Positions 34,521 to 43,694 of a stretch of 64,000 bases of DNA are shown piece by piece. Source of the stretch: Croceimicrobium sp965656185 (GTDB lineage Bacteria; Bacteroidota; Bacteroidia; Flavobacteriales; Schleiferiaceae). The first letter of the stretch is position 1, and each line of letters starts with the position of its first letter. The stretch lies in contig CBFHJH010000001.1 of assembly GCA_965656185.1 (NCBI GenBank), positions 1 to 64,000 of the forward strand, written 5' to 3'. The notes beneath the pieces were generated by a model. The model saw nothing but the letters and a program-made list of their open reading frames with translations. It was not told the DNA's origin and ran no database searches. Position numbers and translations under genes: made by a program.

Positions 34521-35269
34521 AATTGCTCAAATACACCGAGACCAAATAGGGCATAGTCGTATTTCACTGGGTCCTCAGGATCTAGATCTAGTAAACTAGC
34601 TCGAAGTTCTTCAGCCGCTTTCCAGTCATTGGCTTTGCGATGAAGTAGACCTAATTTACGGGCAACCCGGCCACTGTGCACATCCAAAGGGCAGTAAAGT
34701 CCCGAGCTTTTAAGATCCTTCCATATGCCGAAATCAACCCCATGCTCTGCTTTGCGCACCATCCAACGTAAATACATGTTGAGGCGTTTGGCAGCCGAGC
34801 CCTTGAAGGGATCAGACAGGTGCTTTTCACTGCGTTTTTGATGCGGAGTTTGGAGCATTAAGCGCCGAAATTGGCTTATCCCTTCTTTTATGCCCTGGGG
34901 GTGCTTAAAGCTGGCTTCCAATCCTACAGACTTATAAATATTCTGGAGCGCCCGTAGGAAAAAATGTAGATCATCTAAGTTGAAAGTGCGGTGAACAAAA
35001 TGGTCCATTGCGGCTAGGTCGCTTTCCTGGTGATTTAGAATAAAATCATGCGGGCAACCATCTAATAGCTCAATAAGGCGGTGACCATTTTTAATTATGC
35101 TCAAACGATTACCCCAGGCTATGGTTGCTACCAATAATCCAATGATCTCGATATCCTCTTTTTTGCTAAAGCGATGAGGGATGCAAATAGGGTCGGAAGC
35201 AATAAAACTCACTTGTTCGTATTGCTCGGCCTTGAGGTCTAAAAATTCGCGCAGTTCCTTAGTCTTCAA
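34517..35269 (-). CDS. TIGR02757-family (DUF2400) protein
   Basis: A 250-residue cytoplasmic protein of a family found mainly in Bacteroidota and Spirochaetes. Recognisable signatures are DPICIPHRFSKKEDIEIIGLLVATIAWGNR near the N-terminus and PLDVHSGRVARKLGLL ... DPVKYDYALFGLGV at the C-terminus. The latter resembles the helix-hairpin-helix/Asp region of DNA glycosylases (VDxHxxR), hinting at nucleic-acid binding; this is inference. It overlaps the end of kdsB by 11 bases, so they share a transcript. Confidence 0.85.
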   Translation of the reverse strand: MKTKELREFLDLKAEQYEQVSFIASDPICIPHRFSKKEDIEIIGLLVATIAWGNRLSIIKNGHRLIELLDGCPHDFILNHQESDLAAMDHFVHRTFNLDDLHFFLRALQNIYKSVGLEASFKHPQGIKEGISQFRRLMLQTPHQKRSEKHLSDPFKGSAAKRLNMYLRWMVRKAEHGVDFGIWKDLKSSGLYCPLDVHSGRVARKLGLLHRKANDWKAAEELRASLLDLDPEDPVKYDYALFGLGVFEQF

Positions 35270-36014
35270 GCTTCTTGATAATGGTCCGTATTGCTTCTAA
35301 ATCCTCCGGTGTGTCTACACTAAGCGATTCGAACTTGCTAAAGGCAACCTTGATTTTACCACCATTTTCAAGCCAGCGATTTTGTTCCAATGCTTCCGCT
35401 TTTTCCAAACTAGATTGCGCAAGGAGGGCAAAGCGTTCCAAGCTCTTTGGTCGGTAGGCGTAAAGTCCAATGTGTTTATAGAATTGGTGATGATCGAGCC
35501 ATGCATGATAGGGTATATCTCTTAAAAATGGGATAAGTTGACGAGAGAAGTAAAGCGCTTCCTGTCGTTTATTGAGGACAACGAAACAACCGCTACGGTT
35601 GTCTAACTCGGCTTTAGTTTCGATGGCCTTCACTAGGGTACCAAGCTCAACAGAAGGATCTTGAAATAGAGCTTTTAAGTCGAGCAATTCACTAGGCTCT
35701 AAAAGAGGCTCGTCTCCTTGAATATTAATAATGACCTCAAAATCTCCAGCTTTCTTGCGCCAAACTTGATAAGCCTCTAAGCAGCGATTGGTACCGGTGT
35801 TGTGATCGGGCGAAGTCATAACAACCGGAGCCCCAAATTCTTCGGCCTTGGCCTTTATTCGCTCATCATCGGTGGCAATGATCACTTGATCCAAAGCTTG
35901 CTTACTCCTTTCGTAAACTCTCTGGATCATGCTTTTCCCATTGATATCTGCCAGCGGCTTTGCCGGCAGGCGGCTGCTTTGATAGCGCGCTGGTATGATT
36001 CCCAAAACTTTCAT
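35259..36014 (-). CDS. kdsB: 3-deoxy-manno-octulosonate cytidylyltransferase
   Basis: Activates Kdo with CTP to CMP-Kdo for lipopolysaccharide inner-core synthesis, in the cytoplasm. The 251-residue length is normal. The nucleotide-binding opening IPARYQSSRLPAKPL, the acidic NIQGDEPLL and the substrate region GLYAYRP are all present. Its ATG diverges from the DUF6095 gene across about 53 bases. It implies a Kdo-containing outer membrane. Confidence 0.95.
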   Translation of the reverse strand: MKVLGIIPARYQSSRLPAKPLADINGKSMIQRVYERSKQALDQVIIATDDERIKAKAEEFGAPVVMTSPDHNTGTNRCLEAYQVWRKKAGDFEVIINIQGDEPLLEPSELLDLKALFQDPSVELGTLVKAIETKAELDNRSGCFVVLNKRQEALYFSRQLIPFLRDIPYHAWLDHHQFYKHIGLYAYRPKSLERFALLAQSSLEKAEALEQNRWLENGGKIKVAFSKFESLSVDTPEDLEAIRTIIKKLED

Positions 36015-36055
36015 CGAAAAATTTTGTCGAAGTTACTAAACAGCGCGCGCTTTCT

Positions 36056-36063
36056 TACCTTTG
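36056..36063 (+). promoter_or_regulatory. -7 promoter element of the DUF6095 gene; probably leaderless
   Basis: TACCTTTG matches TAnnTTTG and ends four bases before the ATG, the same spacing as at guaA and at the methyltransferase gene at 55375. Confidence 0.45.
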
Positions 36064-36067
36064 TTAG

Positions 36068-36289
36068 ATGGCGTCTGATAAAGAAAAAATTGCGGCTGGC
36101 ATTCGTTTTTTAGCGATTGCCTTACCACTTATCTTTAGTGGTCCGGCCTTATATGTAGCCCTTGGCCTTCCAGCGGCTAGACAAGGAAATTACCTCTGGA
36201 TGGGTATAAGCATCCTTCTTATGCTGGTGGCTGTGTTTTTTGCGGTAAAAGGTATTCGGACCGTTTTACGCGGCTTTTTTAATGATTAA
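36068..36289 (+). CDS. DUF6095-like small membrane protein
   Basis: A 73-residue protein with two hydrophobic spans (about 12-34 and 42-62) joined by a short polar loop (PAARQGNY) and a basic C-terminal end. The pattern (AAGIRFLAIALPLIFSGPA) fits a small Bacteroidota inner-membrane family that I recall as DUF6095. Function unknown. It overlaps the stop of the converging rlmD gene by 11 bases and has an exact -7 box. Confidence 0.8.
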   Translation: MASDKEKIAAGIRFLAIALPLIFSGPALYVALGLPAARQGNYLWMGISILLMLVAVFFAVKGIRTVLRGFFND

Positions 36290-37724
36290 GCTCAAATAAA
36301 GCTACGGCCTCCACGTGGGCTGTATGAGGAAACTGATCTACCAAGCTGTATTTTTTCAGTTCATATCCATGCTCGGCCAAAATTTGCATATCTCGGGCCT
36401 GAGTGGCAGGATTACATGAGATGTAGACCATTCTTTCGGCCCCTAAACGAATCACCTTTCTAAGAGTTTTGGGCGCTATTCCGGCCCGAGGTGGATCTAA
36501 GGTTAGGGTATTGATCTTCCCGGCATGCTGAGGATTCTCAAGCAGGAATTTACCCACGTCGTTGGCATAAAATTCTAAATTACTTATACCATTTCGCTTT
36601 GCATTCTCTTTGGCGTCCTCTACCGCTTCGGGAACGATCTCCACTCCAATTACTTTTGCTTTATTGGCCCTTTGTGCCAATAACTGGGTTATGGTGCCGG
36701 TACCGGCAAATAGATCCAAGATAATGGGCTTGTCTTCGATCTCTTTCTCGAAAACATAGTCCAGAGCTTTTTGATAAAGCCTTTGAGCAGAAGCGGGATT
36801 TGTTTGGAAAAAGCTTTCCATGCTGATTTCGAAATCCAAGCCATTAATTTCTTCCCGAATCGTTTCCTTGCCATAAAGTAGGATTCGTTTTCCTTCGGTG
36901 GCTTTGGGTCGATCGCTAATGTCGTCATTAACAGTATGAATAAGGCCAGCCAATCGCCCACCCAATTCGTCGGTAAATAACTGGGTGAATTCTTCAGCCT
37001 TAAAGTGGTCCAACTCGCTTGAGCTGGTCATGAAGTTTACTAGAAGTTGGTCATCCTTATAAGATTTACGCACTGCTAACAGTCTGCAAAAACCACTGTG
37101 TTTGCGTCCGTGCCAGGCGCTGTGTCCTTCGGCTTGCAAATGCTTACTTAATTTTGCCAAGAACTCTTCAAACTGGGCATCGAAAATACCAGAGTCTCCA
37201 TTTAGTTTTTCTACTGCCAACCATTGGCCACGACGCTTAAAGCCCAAGGCAAAGCCATCTTTAAACTTGTCATCATCCAGCTCAGCCACTACAGCAGCAA
37301 ATGAATATTCCATTTTATTGCGGTAATGGTAGATCCGTGGCGATTCTATGTATTCATCCAGCAAGGCTTCTGCCTTTTCGATCTTCCCGATCCGGCGGAA
37401 AAGCTCAATGCTGGTCTTTTCTTTGTAATAGCGCTGTTTCTCGATAGGAAGACTAATGTATGGAGCGCCCGGAATGCTGTGGTAGGGGCTATCTACTTCA
37501 TCTGAGGCCGATTCTAGAACCTCTATCAAGCGAGCTTCCGCGTATGCCTTTTTAACCTTTACCATTTTGCAACGTACCAGCTGCCCTGGAAGGGTATTGG
37601 CGATAAAGATGATGTAATGGCCTTTCTCGGTTTCAACCTTGGCAATTCCCTTGCCCTCAAAGGCTAAATCTTGAATTCGAAGTTCAAGTTCTTGTCCGCG
37701 GTGATATAGGTATTTTCTTGCCAT
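36279..37724 (-). CDS. rlmD: 23S rRNA (uracil-5-)-methyltransferase, RlmD type
   Basis: A 481-residue SAM-dependent RNA methyltransferase expected to methylate uracil 1939 (E. coli numbering) in 23S rRNA. An N-terminal TRAM domain (about 8-65) is followed by a linker region and the catalytic domain: SAM loop LDLFAGTGTI, LDPPRAGI, nucleophile Cys in YISCNPAT (about 438) and Glu in HVEAVALFEL. The Cys residues that hold the 4Fe-4S cluster in E. coli RlmD are not present as a set; only isolated Cys are seen (QLVRCKM, GFCRLL). The precise target among RlmD/RlmCD-type enzymes is therefore uncertain. Confidence 0.88.
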   Translation of the reverse strand: MARKYLYHRGQELELRIQDLAFEGKGIAKVETEKGHYIIFIANTLPGQLVRCKMVKVKKAYAEARLIEVLESASDEVDSPYHSIPGAPYISLPIEKQRYYKEKTSIELFRRIGKIEKAEALLDEYIESPRIYHYRNKMEYSFAAVVAELDDDKFKDGFALGFKRRGQWLAVEKLNGDSGIFDAQFEEFLAKLSKHLQAEGHSAWHGRKHSGFCRLLAVRKSYKDDQLLVNFMTSSSELDHFKAEEFTQLFTDELGGRLAGLIHTVNDDISDRPKATEGKRILLYGKETIREEINGLDFEISMESFFQTNPASAQRLYQKALDYVFEKEIEDKPIILDLFAGTGTITQLLAQRANKAKVIGVEIVPEAVEDAKENAKRNGISNLEFYANDVGKFLLENPQHAGKINTLTLDPPRAGIAPKTLRKVIRLGAERMVYISCNPATQARDMQILAEHGYELKKYSLVDQFPHTAHVEAVALFELNH

Positions 37725-37742
37725 AGAGCGCGCAAAATTACC

Positions 37743-37749
37743 TAATTTG
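37743..37749 (+). promoter_or_regulatory. Possible -7 element of rocD
   Basis: TAATTTG is one base short of the TAnnTTTG pattern and lies 40 bases before the rocD ATG, in the 65-base divergent spacer with rlmD. Low certainty. Confidence 0.25.
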
Positions 37750-37789
37750 CGCCGCGAATCCTCTCATCAAAAAATTAAAATTTAAACGA

Positions 37790-39070
37790 ATGGCTAATAC
37801 ACAAGCTGACCTTGGTTCCAAAGAATTAATGGCCCTTGAAGATAAACATGGCGCCCATAATTACCATCCCTTACCGGTGGTACTCGATAGGGGCGAGGGA
37901 GTTTATGTTTGGGATATAGAAGGTAAGCGTTATTATGACTTCCTGTCGGCTTATTCTGCTGTAAATCAGGGGCATTGCCATCCACGCATCATCGGCACAT
38001 TAAAAGAACAAGCCGAAAAAATTACTCTTACCAGTCGTGCCTTTTACAATTCCAAACTAGGTGAGTACGATAAGTTCATCACCGAGTACTTTGGTTTCGA
38101 TAAGGTTTTACCGATGAATACCGGAGCGGAAGCGGTTGAGACGGCGATCAAAATTTGTCGTAAATGGGCACAGGAAGCAAAAGGTTATCCCGAAGAAGCT
38201 ACTAAGATCGTGGTGGCAGAGAATAACTTCCATGGAAGAACGACCACTATCATATCCTTTTCGAACGACGAAGAAGCACGAAAGGGTTTTGGACCGTATA
38301 CCCCTGGCTTCATAAAGATCCCTTACAATGATATTTCAGCGCTAGAAAAAGCCTTGGAAGACGAGCATGTAGCGGGCTTTTTAGTGGAACCTATTCAGGG
38401 TGAAGCAGGTGTGGTAACCCCAGATGAAGACTATCTGCGAGCAGCCCGTGACCTTTGTAAATCGAAAGAAGTGCTCTTTATTGCCGATGAGATCCAAACC
38501 GGTATTGCTAGAACAGGCTCTTTACTTGCGGTGTGTGGCGATTGTAATTGTCAGGCTCACTGCGAGCGTCAAGAAGCTACTTATGTACGTCCCGATATGT
38601 TGATCTTAGGTAAAGCTTTAAGTGGCGGGGCTTATCCGGTTTCGGCGGTATTGGCCGACGATGCGGTTATGCACGTTATCAAGCCCGGAACCCACGGCTC
38701 TACTTTTGGCGGTAATCCTTTGGGGGTAGCGGTAGCAATGAGTGCTTTAGAAGTGGTACAGGATGAGAAACTGGCTCAGAATGCACGACGCCTAGGAGAC
38801 TTGTTTCGCAGTGAAATGAATAAGTATATTCAAGAAAGTAAGATCGTTAATCTGGTACGCGGCAAAGGGCTCTTAAATGCTATCGTGATCAATGATTCAC
38901 CAGAAAGTGATACAGCTTGGAACATTTGCCTACGTTTGCGCGACAATGGTTTATTGGCCAAGCCCACTCATGGAAACATCATTCGTTTCGCTCCGCCATT
39001 GGTAATGGATGAAGAGCAGTTAATGGACTGTGTTTCGATAATAAAGAAAACACTCAACGAATTTGAATAA
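37790..39070 (+). CDS. rocD: Ornithine--oxo-acid transaminase
   Basis: A 426-residue PLP-dependent class III aminotransferase converting ornithine and 2-oxoglutarate to glutamate-5-semialdehyde and glutamate. The opening KHGAHNYHPLPVVLDRGEG and AYSAVNQGHCHPR are typical of ornithine transaminases. The PLP Lys is about 275 (LGKALSGGAYP) and the cofactor-binding Asp is in ADEIQTG. Unusually, residues 249-258 carry four Cys (CGDCNCQAHC) where most family members have a short loop, which suggests a metal site or disulfides. It ends at a clear terminator. Confidence 0.93.
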   Translation: MANTQADLGSKELMALEDKHGAHNYHPLPVVLDRGEGVYVWDIEGKRYYDFLSAYSAVNQGHCHPRIIGTLKEQAEKITLTSRAFYNSKLGEYDKFITEYFGFDKVLPMNTGAEAVETAIKICRKWAQEAKGYPEEATKIVVAENNFHGRTTTIISFSNDEEARKGFGPYTPGFIKIPYNDISALEKALEDEHVAGFLVEPIQGEAGVVTPDEDYLRAARDLCKSKEVLFIADEIQTGIARTGSLLAVCGDCNCQAHCERQEATYVRPDMLILGKALSGGAYPVSAVLADDAVMHVIKPGTHGSTFGGNPLGVAVAMSALEVVQDEKLAQNARRLGDLFRSEMNKYIQESKIVNLVRGKGLLNAIVINDSPESDTAWNICLRLRDNGLLAKPTHGNIIRFAPPLVMDEEQLMDCVSIIKKTLNEFE

Positions 39071-39076
39071 TATAAG

Positions 39077-39102
39077 AAAGCGGCCTAAGTGCCGCTTTTT
39101 TT
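39077..39102 (+). terminator. Terminator of rocD, shared with the converging gene
   Basis: AAAGCGGC, six-base loop, GCCGCTTT with T7 on the plus strand. It overlaps the stop codon of the converging thioredoxin-like gene. Confidence 0.85.
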
Positions 39103-40294
39103 AGCTTTTAGAGTCGATGAGCTCTTCCAGTTTGTTAACGTTTTGCAATTCCTTGGGATCACTAACCATTTTACGGGCCTTTTGCAGGTCGGCCTTAGCT
39201 TTTTCGCGGTCTTCCATCAAATATTGCAGGTAAGCCATTAACATTCGGGCGCGGTAAGAAGCTTCTTTTTGATCGGAATAGCTCGCCAAGGTGTAGGCCC
39301 CTTTAAGGGAGCTCTTCACATTGTAGTCTTCGCTTATGGCGTAAGCCTCATCAAATAAAAGATCGGCGGCTAAAACAGGCGCCATAGCATCGGCCTTCTT
39401 GATCACCAAATCAGCGTAAAGTGAGAAGTCACCGCTTTCTTCGGCGTAAGCGCTGTGGTAGGCCTCACGGTAAAAATCAAGACTATCCTCTTTTACGAAT
39501 GGGGGCTTTAGAAAGAGCTCAAGGGCTTGAGTGAAAAGTTCTGGAGCTTGATTGTTGATAGCAAGCCCAAGGTTGTATTCCATAGCCTGCATTTGAAATT
39601 CCTTTAGCTCAAAAGCTGGGTAGATCGTTTCAATTTGGTCTTGCTGATCTAAAATAAATAGTGGATATGGGGTTTCGAGGTCTAGACCATAGGCACAAAG
39701 GAGGGGGAGGTCGGCTTTATTAAGTAAGTTGCTTTTTTCCTTGGCATTGAAGTACTCTAGGGCTAGTAAGGCGGTATTATTGAAGTCAAAGTTCAGGGCA
39801 TATAATTCCAGTAATTCGCGCCATTCGGTATCGCTTAAGGTATTGTCGTTGTACTTCATCAAAAGACTGTCGTAGCGATAAGGGTTTTTTGCGATCTCAT
39901 TTAAAACATCACTCAATTGCTTGCTGCTTTGGTAGCCCTCAACCTGACTTAAAACGAACTCATCTTTATTCATGATGAGGAAACTTGGAAACTCGTCGAA
40001 GGCAAAAATGGTGGACAGTCTCTCGCCCATTTCGCCGTCTATATTAACCGCAATAGGGGTATAGGCCCTTTGCATGCGATCGAGCTGAGGGTCTTTAAAG
40101 ACACCATCAAAATACATTTTGCGAAAATCCCCTTGATCTTTGTGCACGGCGACCCAAAGTAATTTATCCTGTTGCTTTACCGTAGCTAAAACGGTTTCAT
40201 AATCCTCAATACTATTGGTTTGGATAAAGCGGACTTGTCCCCAAAGGGTGATACTGCTTAAAAAACTGAAGGCTAAAAAAAGAGTCTTTTTCAT
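39101..40294 (-). CDS. Exported thioredoxin-fold protein lacking the CxxC motif
   Basis: A 397-residue protein with a signal peptide (about 1-19, SITLWGQ). Residues about 20-130 look like a thioredoxin fold of the thioredoxin_7/DUF255 type (KLLWVAVHKDQGDFRKMYFDGVF ... FDEFPSFLIMNKD). In it the usual CxxC is replaced by residues without Cys (KDQGDF), so redox activity is unlikely. The rest (about 150-395) is helical, with TPR-like repeats ending in KADLQKARKMVSD. It overlaps the CAP-domain gene by four bases and is last in the leftward unit after the OstA-like gene. Confidence 0.76.
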   Translation of the reverse strand: MKKTLFLAFSFLSSITLWGQVRFIQTNSIEDYETVLATVKQQDKLLWVAVHKDQGDFRKMYFDGVFKDPQLDRMQRAYTPIAVNIDGEMGERLSTIFAFDEFPSFLIMNKDEFVLSQVEGYQSSKQLSDVLNEIAKNPYRYDSLLMKYNDNTLSDTEWRELLELYALNFDFNNTALLALEYFNAKEKSNLLNKADLPLLCAYGLDLETPYPLFILDQQDQIETIYPAFELKEFQMQAMEYNLGLAINNQAPELFTQALELFLKPPFVKEDSLDFYREAYHSAYAEESGDFSLYADLVIKKADAMAPVLAADLLFDEAYAISEDYNVKSSLKGAYTLASYSDQKEASYRARMLMAYLQYLMEDREKAKADLQKARKMVSDPKELQNVNKLEELIDSKS

Positions 40295-40881
40295 TTTCCG
40301 AAGTTTTGAACCAGGTATACATCAAAATTAGGGCCTTTTTTTTCGGGCACTAATTCCGACACTCCAATTCCAAGGTAATTATAATTGCCCAGCAAGTTTT
40401 TTCGGTGTCCCTCAGAACGGTACCACCCCTGCACAACTTCCTGTGCGAGTTGACTGTAGCTGCGCATTGGAATCAATTCACCATCTTGGTCCACAGCATT
40501 TCCGGCCTCGTCGATATAATAACTTTGACCCGAAGGAAAGTCGAGTAAATAATCGCGAGCAATATTTTCACTACTGCCTTCGAAGTCGCCACCATATTTC
40601 TTGAGTCTGAGCGAAAGGTTTTTATGGCGTCGATCCTTGGGCCAATTGTGCTGAAGTTTTTTGGTTCGGGCCATTTTAGAAGCCTGAAAATTGGCAGCAG
40701 CGTCCAAGGTCTTATGCTGCTTTAAGGTCTTTAGCCCTTTATTATGGCGCAGCTCATTGGTGGCTTCAAAGATTGCCTCAGCCAATAGGTCGGGGTCGAA
40801 GTTTAAAGGATCGATCGGCTTTTGCTCTTGACCACTAACTTGTAGGCACACTAAAACTAGGATGGAGAGCCAGTATCTCAT
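40291..40881 (-). CDS. CAP/SCP-domain exported protein
   Basis: A 196-residue protein with a signal peptide (about 1-17). Residues about 30-190 form a CAP (SCP/PR-1-like) domain. Recognisable parts are EATNELRHNKGLKTL, HKTLDAAANFQASKMA, the Ser/Glu motif EGSSENIA and the GWYRSEGHRKNLLG motif with conserved His. These His and Glu residues form the CAP cavity in known structures. The role in bacteria is largely unknown. It overlaps genes on both sides by four bases. Confidence 0.87.
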   Translation of the reverse strand: MRYWLSILVLVCLQVSGQEQKPIDPLNFDPDLLAEAIFEATNELRHNKGLKTLKQHKTLDAAANFQASKMARTKKLQHNWPKDRRHKNLSLRLKKYGGDFEGSSENIARDYLLDFPSGQSYYIDEAGNAVDQDGELIPMRSYSQLAQEVVQGWYRSEGHRKNLLGNYNYLGIGVSELVPEKKGPNFDVYLVQNFGK

Positions 40882-42407
40882 TTTGTAAAAAGGTCAGCTT
40901 TACTAAGAGGCCTTTCTTCGAAACGTGGATTAAAACCATCGAGGGTTTTGCGGTCCGGGGGAATCTGATCGATCGGGTGCATTTTCCCCTCGGGCGTTTT
41001 TAAGAAGGTAATCCGTTTGACTTCGCTTTCGCGGAGTCGAATTAAAATATTACTGCAAATACTGCGGTTCATCCCGAGATAGTCGCCGTTTTCTTCCTTA
41101 GGGTAATATACGGTTTGACCATTGCCACTAACGTAGACCTTGCGCAATTCCTTTTCGATAAACTTACCGGTCATTTTACGTCCGCTTACTTGGTTGTAAC
41201 GGATGCTGTCGCTGCGGCTGATCATAAAGGTATTACCCAAAACCAAAAGGGTGTCTGGCTGATTGTTTTGGGTAAGTAAATGGATGGTATCGCCCGTAAT
41301 TTGGGTAGAATCATCCCACATGATTGGATCCTGATAAAGGGTAAAAGTGGAGTCTTCGGTTAGGTAAATCAGCGAATCACATTTACCCTGCATATCACTG
41401 CGGTAAAATCGCACCCCATAAAAGATCTGCAGTTTCCTGAATTTATTACCCAGACTATCTTGATATGCGCTAGAGTAGAGGGTATCGCCGTGCACAAAGA
41501 GGCTGTCTTTTTCTTCGTCTACCAAAATGTAGAGCGGTTCACCGGTTACATAAGCGCTGTCTAATTCCCCAAAGTACTCTCCATACTCACCGGTTATAAG
41601 GTAATTTTCTACCGTATCGTGAATTATCACATTACGGAAAGCTTCACCGTATTCGCCTGCTCTTTCATAATACAGACTATCACCGGTTAGGTATTTTGGG
41701 CCATCGTATATGAAGGCGTTTTTATTGAACTGGGCGATATCGCGATCAGTATCATATCGACCATTTTCACAGTAAATGCTACTACTGTCGCTAATTATCC
41801 GGGTGGGACCTCTAAAAAAGGAAATATGACTTTCACTACTGTATTCCAGTGTATCCGAATACATGATGTAATCGGGATTGGTAAGTACCACGGAGTCCTT
41901 AAAACTGAAGTACTTGGTATTGCTATTGTAGAAACCTTTCTTAGAAACGAGTTTGTTGTCCTTATTCGTTACTGTTCCGCCCGTAGTATAATAAGCGATA
42001 TTGGTGTTTCGATCCAAGAGTAGTTCGTCGGTAATTAAGGTCATTTGCGGATCGCGGAGCTCAACCACCTCGCCGGTAACCCGAGCCAGGCGAGTTTCGC
42101 CCGAGTATTCTAGGTAATCGCCGCTAAGAAAAAGGGTGTCACCTTGATTGATGCGTACTTTCTGAAAGGCTTGGATGCGATTATCTTTCGCGTACAACCA
42201 GGCCGAATCACAATACATCAGAGCACCATCGTGTTCGAAGATCACATTTCCAATCAGGCGGTTTTTAGCCTCAGCTTTATTGTAATAACCTTTGTCGGCT
42301 TGGCGAATATTGATCTTTTTGGCCTTACTTTCTTCTTGGCCCATCAGGCTTCCGCCGATAAGGAAAAGAAATAAAGTGAGGATGCTATTAAAGCGCCAAT
42401 TCTTCAA
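40878..42407 (-). CDS. OstA-like (LptA/LptD-type) envelope protein, TTG start proposed
   Basis: A 509-residue exported protein if started at TTG 42407 (LKNWRFNSILTLFLFLIGGSLMGQ), which puts the signal peptide at the N-terminus and overlaps purA by 20 bases. The open frame extends to 42578 and contains ATGs, but that extension lies wholly within purA and has no signal-like features. Residues about 45-480 carry repeated OstA-like beta-jelly-roll segments (NVIFEHDGALMYCDSAWLY, GDTLFLSGDYLEYSGE, YTTGGTVTNKDNKLVSKKG, TGDSLYYERAGEYGEA). OstA/LptA-type proteins carry lipopolysaccharide across the periplasm; this Bacteroidota branch is longer and its exact role is unproven. Confidence 0.82.
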   Translation of the reverse strand: MKNWRFNSILTLFLFLIGGSLMGQEESKAKKINIRQADKGYYNKAEAKNRLIGNVIFEHDGALMYCDSAWLYAKDNRIQAFQKVRINQGDTLFLSGDYLEYSGETRLARVTGEVVELRDPQMTLITDELLLDRNTNIAYYTTGGTVTNKDNKLVSKKGFYNSNTKYFSFKDSVVLTNPDYIMYSDTLEYSSESHISFFRGPTRIISDSSSIYCENGRYDTDRDIAQFNKNAFIYDGPKYLTGDSLYYERAGEYGEAFRNVIIHDTVENYLITGEYGEYFGELDSAYVTGEPLYILVDEEKDSLFVHGDTLYSSAYQDSLGNKFRKLQIFYGVRFYRSDMQGKCDSLIYLTEDSTFTLYQDPIMWDDSTQITGDTIHLLTQNNQPDTLLVLGNTFMISRSDSIRYNQVSGRKMTGKFIEKELRKVYVSGNGQTVYYPKEENGDYLGMNRSICSNILIRLRESEVKRITFLKTPEGKMHPIDQIPPDRKTLDGFNPRFEERPLSKADLFTK

Positions 42408-43674
42408 GCTGAATAGTTTGGGTACGATTTGGTCCCACCGATAGAATGCTGATTGGCACCCCAATCTTGTCTTCCACGTATTTGATGTAATCTTTAAGAG
42501 CCTGCGGTGCATCTTCATAATTGTCCAATCCCGTAAGGTCGTCGTGCCAACCTTCGATCTCTTCATAAACGGGTTCAATTAGATTTTCATCTATCGAATA
42601 AGGAAGATGTTCGATCAATTTACCTTGATAACGGTAATGGGTGCAAACCTTGATCTTATCAAAACCGCTTAGAACATCGGCTTTCATCATGATTAGGTTA
42701 GTGACCCCATTGATCGATACCGCGTATTTTAGGGCCGGAATGTCTAACCAACCACAACGACGAGGTCGGCCAGTGGTAGCGCCAAATTCATGACCTTTAG
42801 CCCTTAGTTCCTCACCGGTATCATCGAATAATTCGGTAGGGAAGGGACCGGAGCCCACTCGAGTACAGTAAGCTTTAAAGATTCCGAAGACCTTTTTGAT
42901 CGTATTGGGAGCGATACCCAAACCGGTGCAACTGCCAGCACAGGTAGTGGTAGAAGAAGTAACGAAAGGATAAGATCCGAAATCGATGTCGAGCAAAGAA
43001 CCTTGCGCCCCTTCGGCTAAGATCCTTTGGCCCTGGGCCATGGCTTGGTGTAAGTAGTGTTCCGAGTCGATCAAGGTCATTGCTCGCATTTGGTCGATCG
43101 CCGCAAACCACTCCATTTCCATTTTTTCTAGGTCAGACTGGTATTCGAATTCGTAATGACCTAACAACTGCTCGTGCTTAGACTTGAGGTTATTGTAGCG
43201 TTCTTTGAAATCACTTAATTCGATATCGCCTACGCGTAAACCATTTCGACCGGTTTTATCCATATAAGTAGGGCCGATTCCCTTAAGGGTTGACCCGATT
43301 TTATTTTTACCCTTTGCAGCTTCTGAAGCTGCGTCTAACATACGATGGGTAGGTAAAATTAAATGCGCTTTACGCGAGATGAGCAAGGCTTCTTTTACAT
43401 CTACTTGATGTTCTTTTAAGGCCTCGATCTCTTTGGCGAAGATGACCGGATCGATTACCACGCCATTGCCAATTAAGTTTTTGATGCCCTGGTGAAAGAT
43501 GCCACTGGGAATGGTATGAAGTACGTGTTTAATGCCGTCGAACTCCAAGGTATGTCCGGCATTGGGGCCGCCTTGAAATCTGGCGATGATGTCATACTTA
43601 CGGGTAAGTACGTCAACAATCTTTCCTTTTCCTTCGTCCCCCCATTGGAGGCCTAAGAGTACATCAACAGTCAT
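42388..43674 (-). CDS. purA: Adenylosuccinate synthetase
   Basis: Catalyses GTP-dependent formation of adenylosuccinate from IMP and aspartate, the first committed step to AMP. The 428-residue length is normal. The GTP P-loop WGDEGKGK is at residues 11-18. NAGHTLEFDG, IGSTLKGIGPTYMDKTGR and the C-terminal GPNRTQTI are all present. It follows the Fur-family gene by 20 bases and overlaps the OstA-like gene, so regulator, purA and envelope genes may be on one transcript. Confidence 0.98.
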   Translation of the reverse strand: MTVDVLLGLQWGDEGKGKIVDVLTRKYDIIARFQGGPNAGHTLEFDGIKHVLHTIPSGIFHQGIKNLIGNGVVIDPVIFAKEIEALKEHQVDVKEALLISRKAHLILPTHRMLDAASEAAKGKNKIGSTLKGIGPTYMDKTGRNGLRVGDIELSDFKERYNNLKSKHEQLLGHYEFEYQSDLEKMEMEWFAAIDQMRAMTLIDSEHYLHQAMAQGQRILAEGAQGSLLDIDFGSYPFVTSSTTTCAGSCTGLGIAPNTIKKVFGIFKAYCTRVGSGPFPTELFDDTGEELRAKGHEFGATTGRPRRCGWLDIPALKYAVSINGVTNLIMMKADVLSGFDKIKVCTHYRYQGKLIEHLPYSIDENLIEPVYEEIEGWHDDLTGLDNYEDAPQALKDYIKYVEDKIGVPISILSVGPNRTQTIQLEELAL

Positions 43675-43694
43675 TTGAAATAATTATTGGATGG

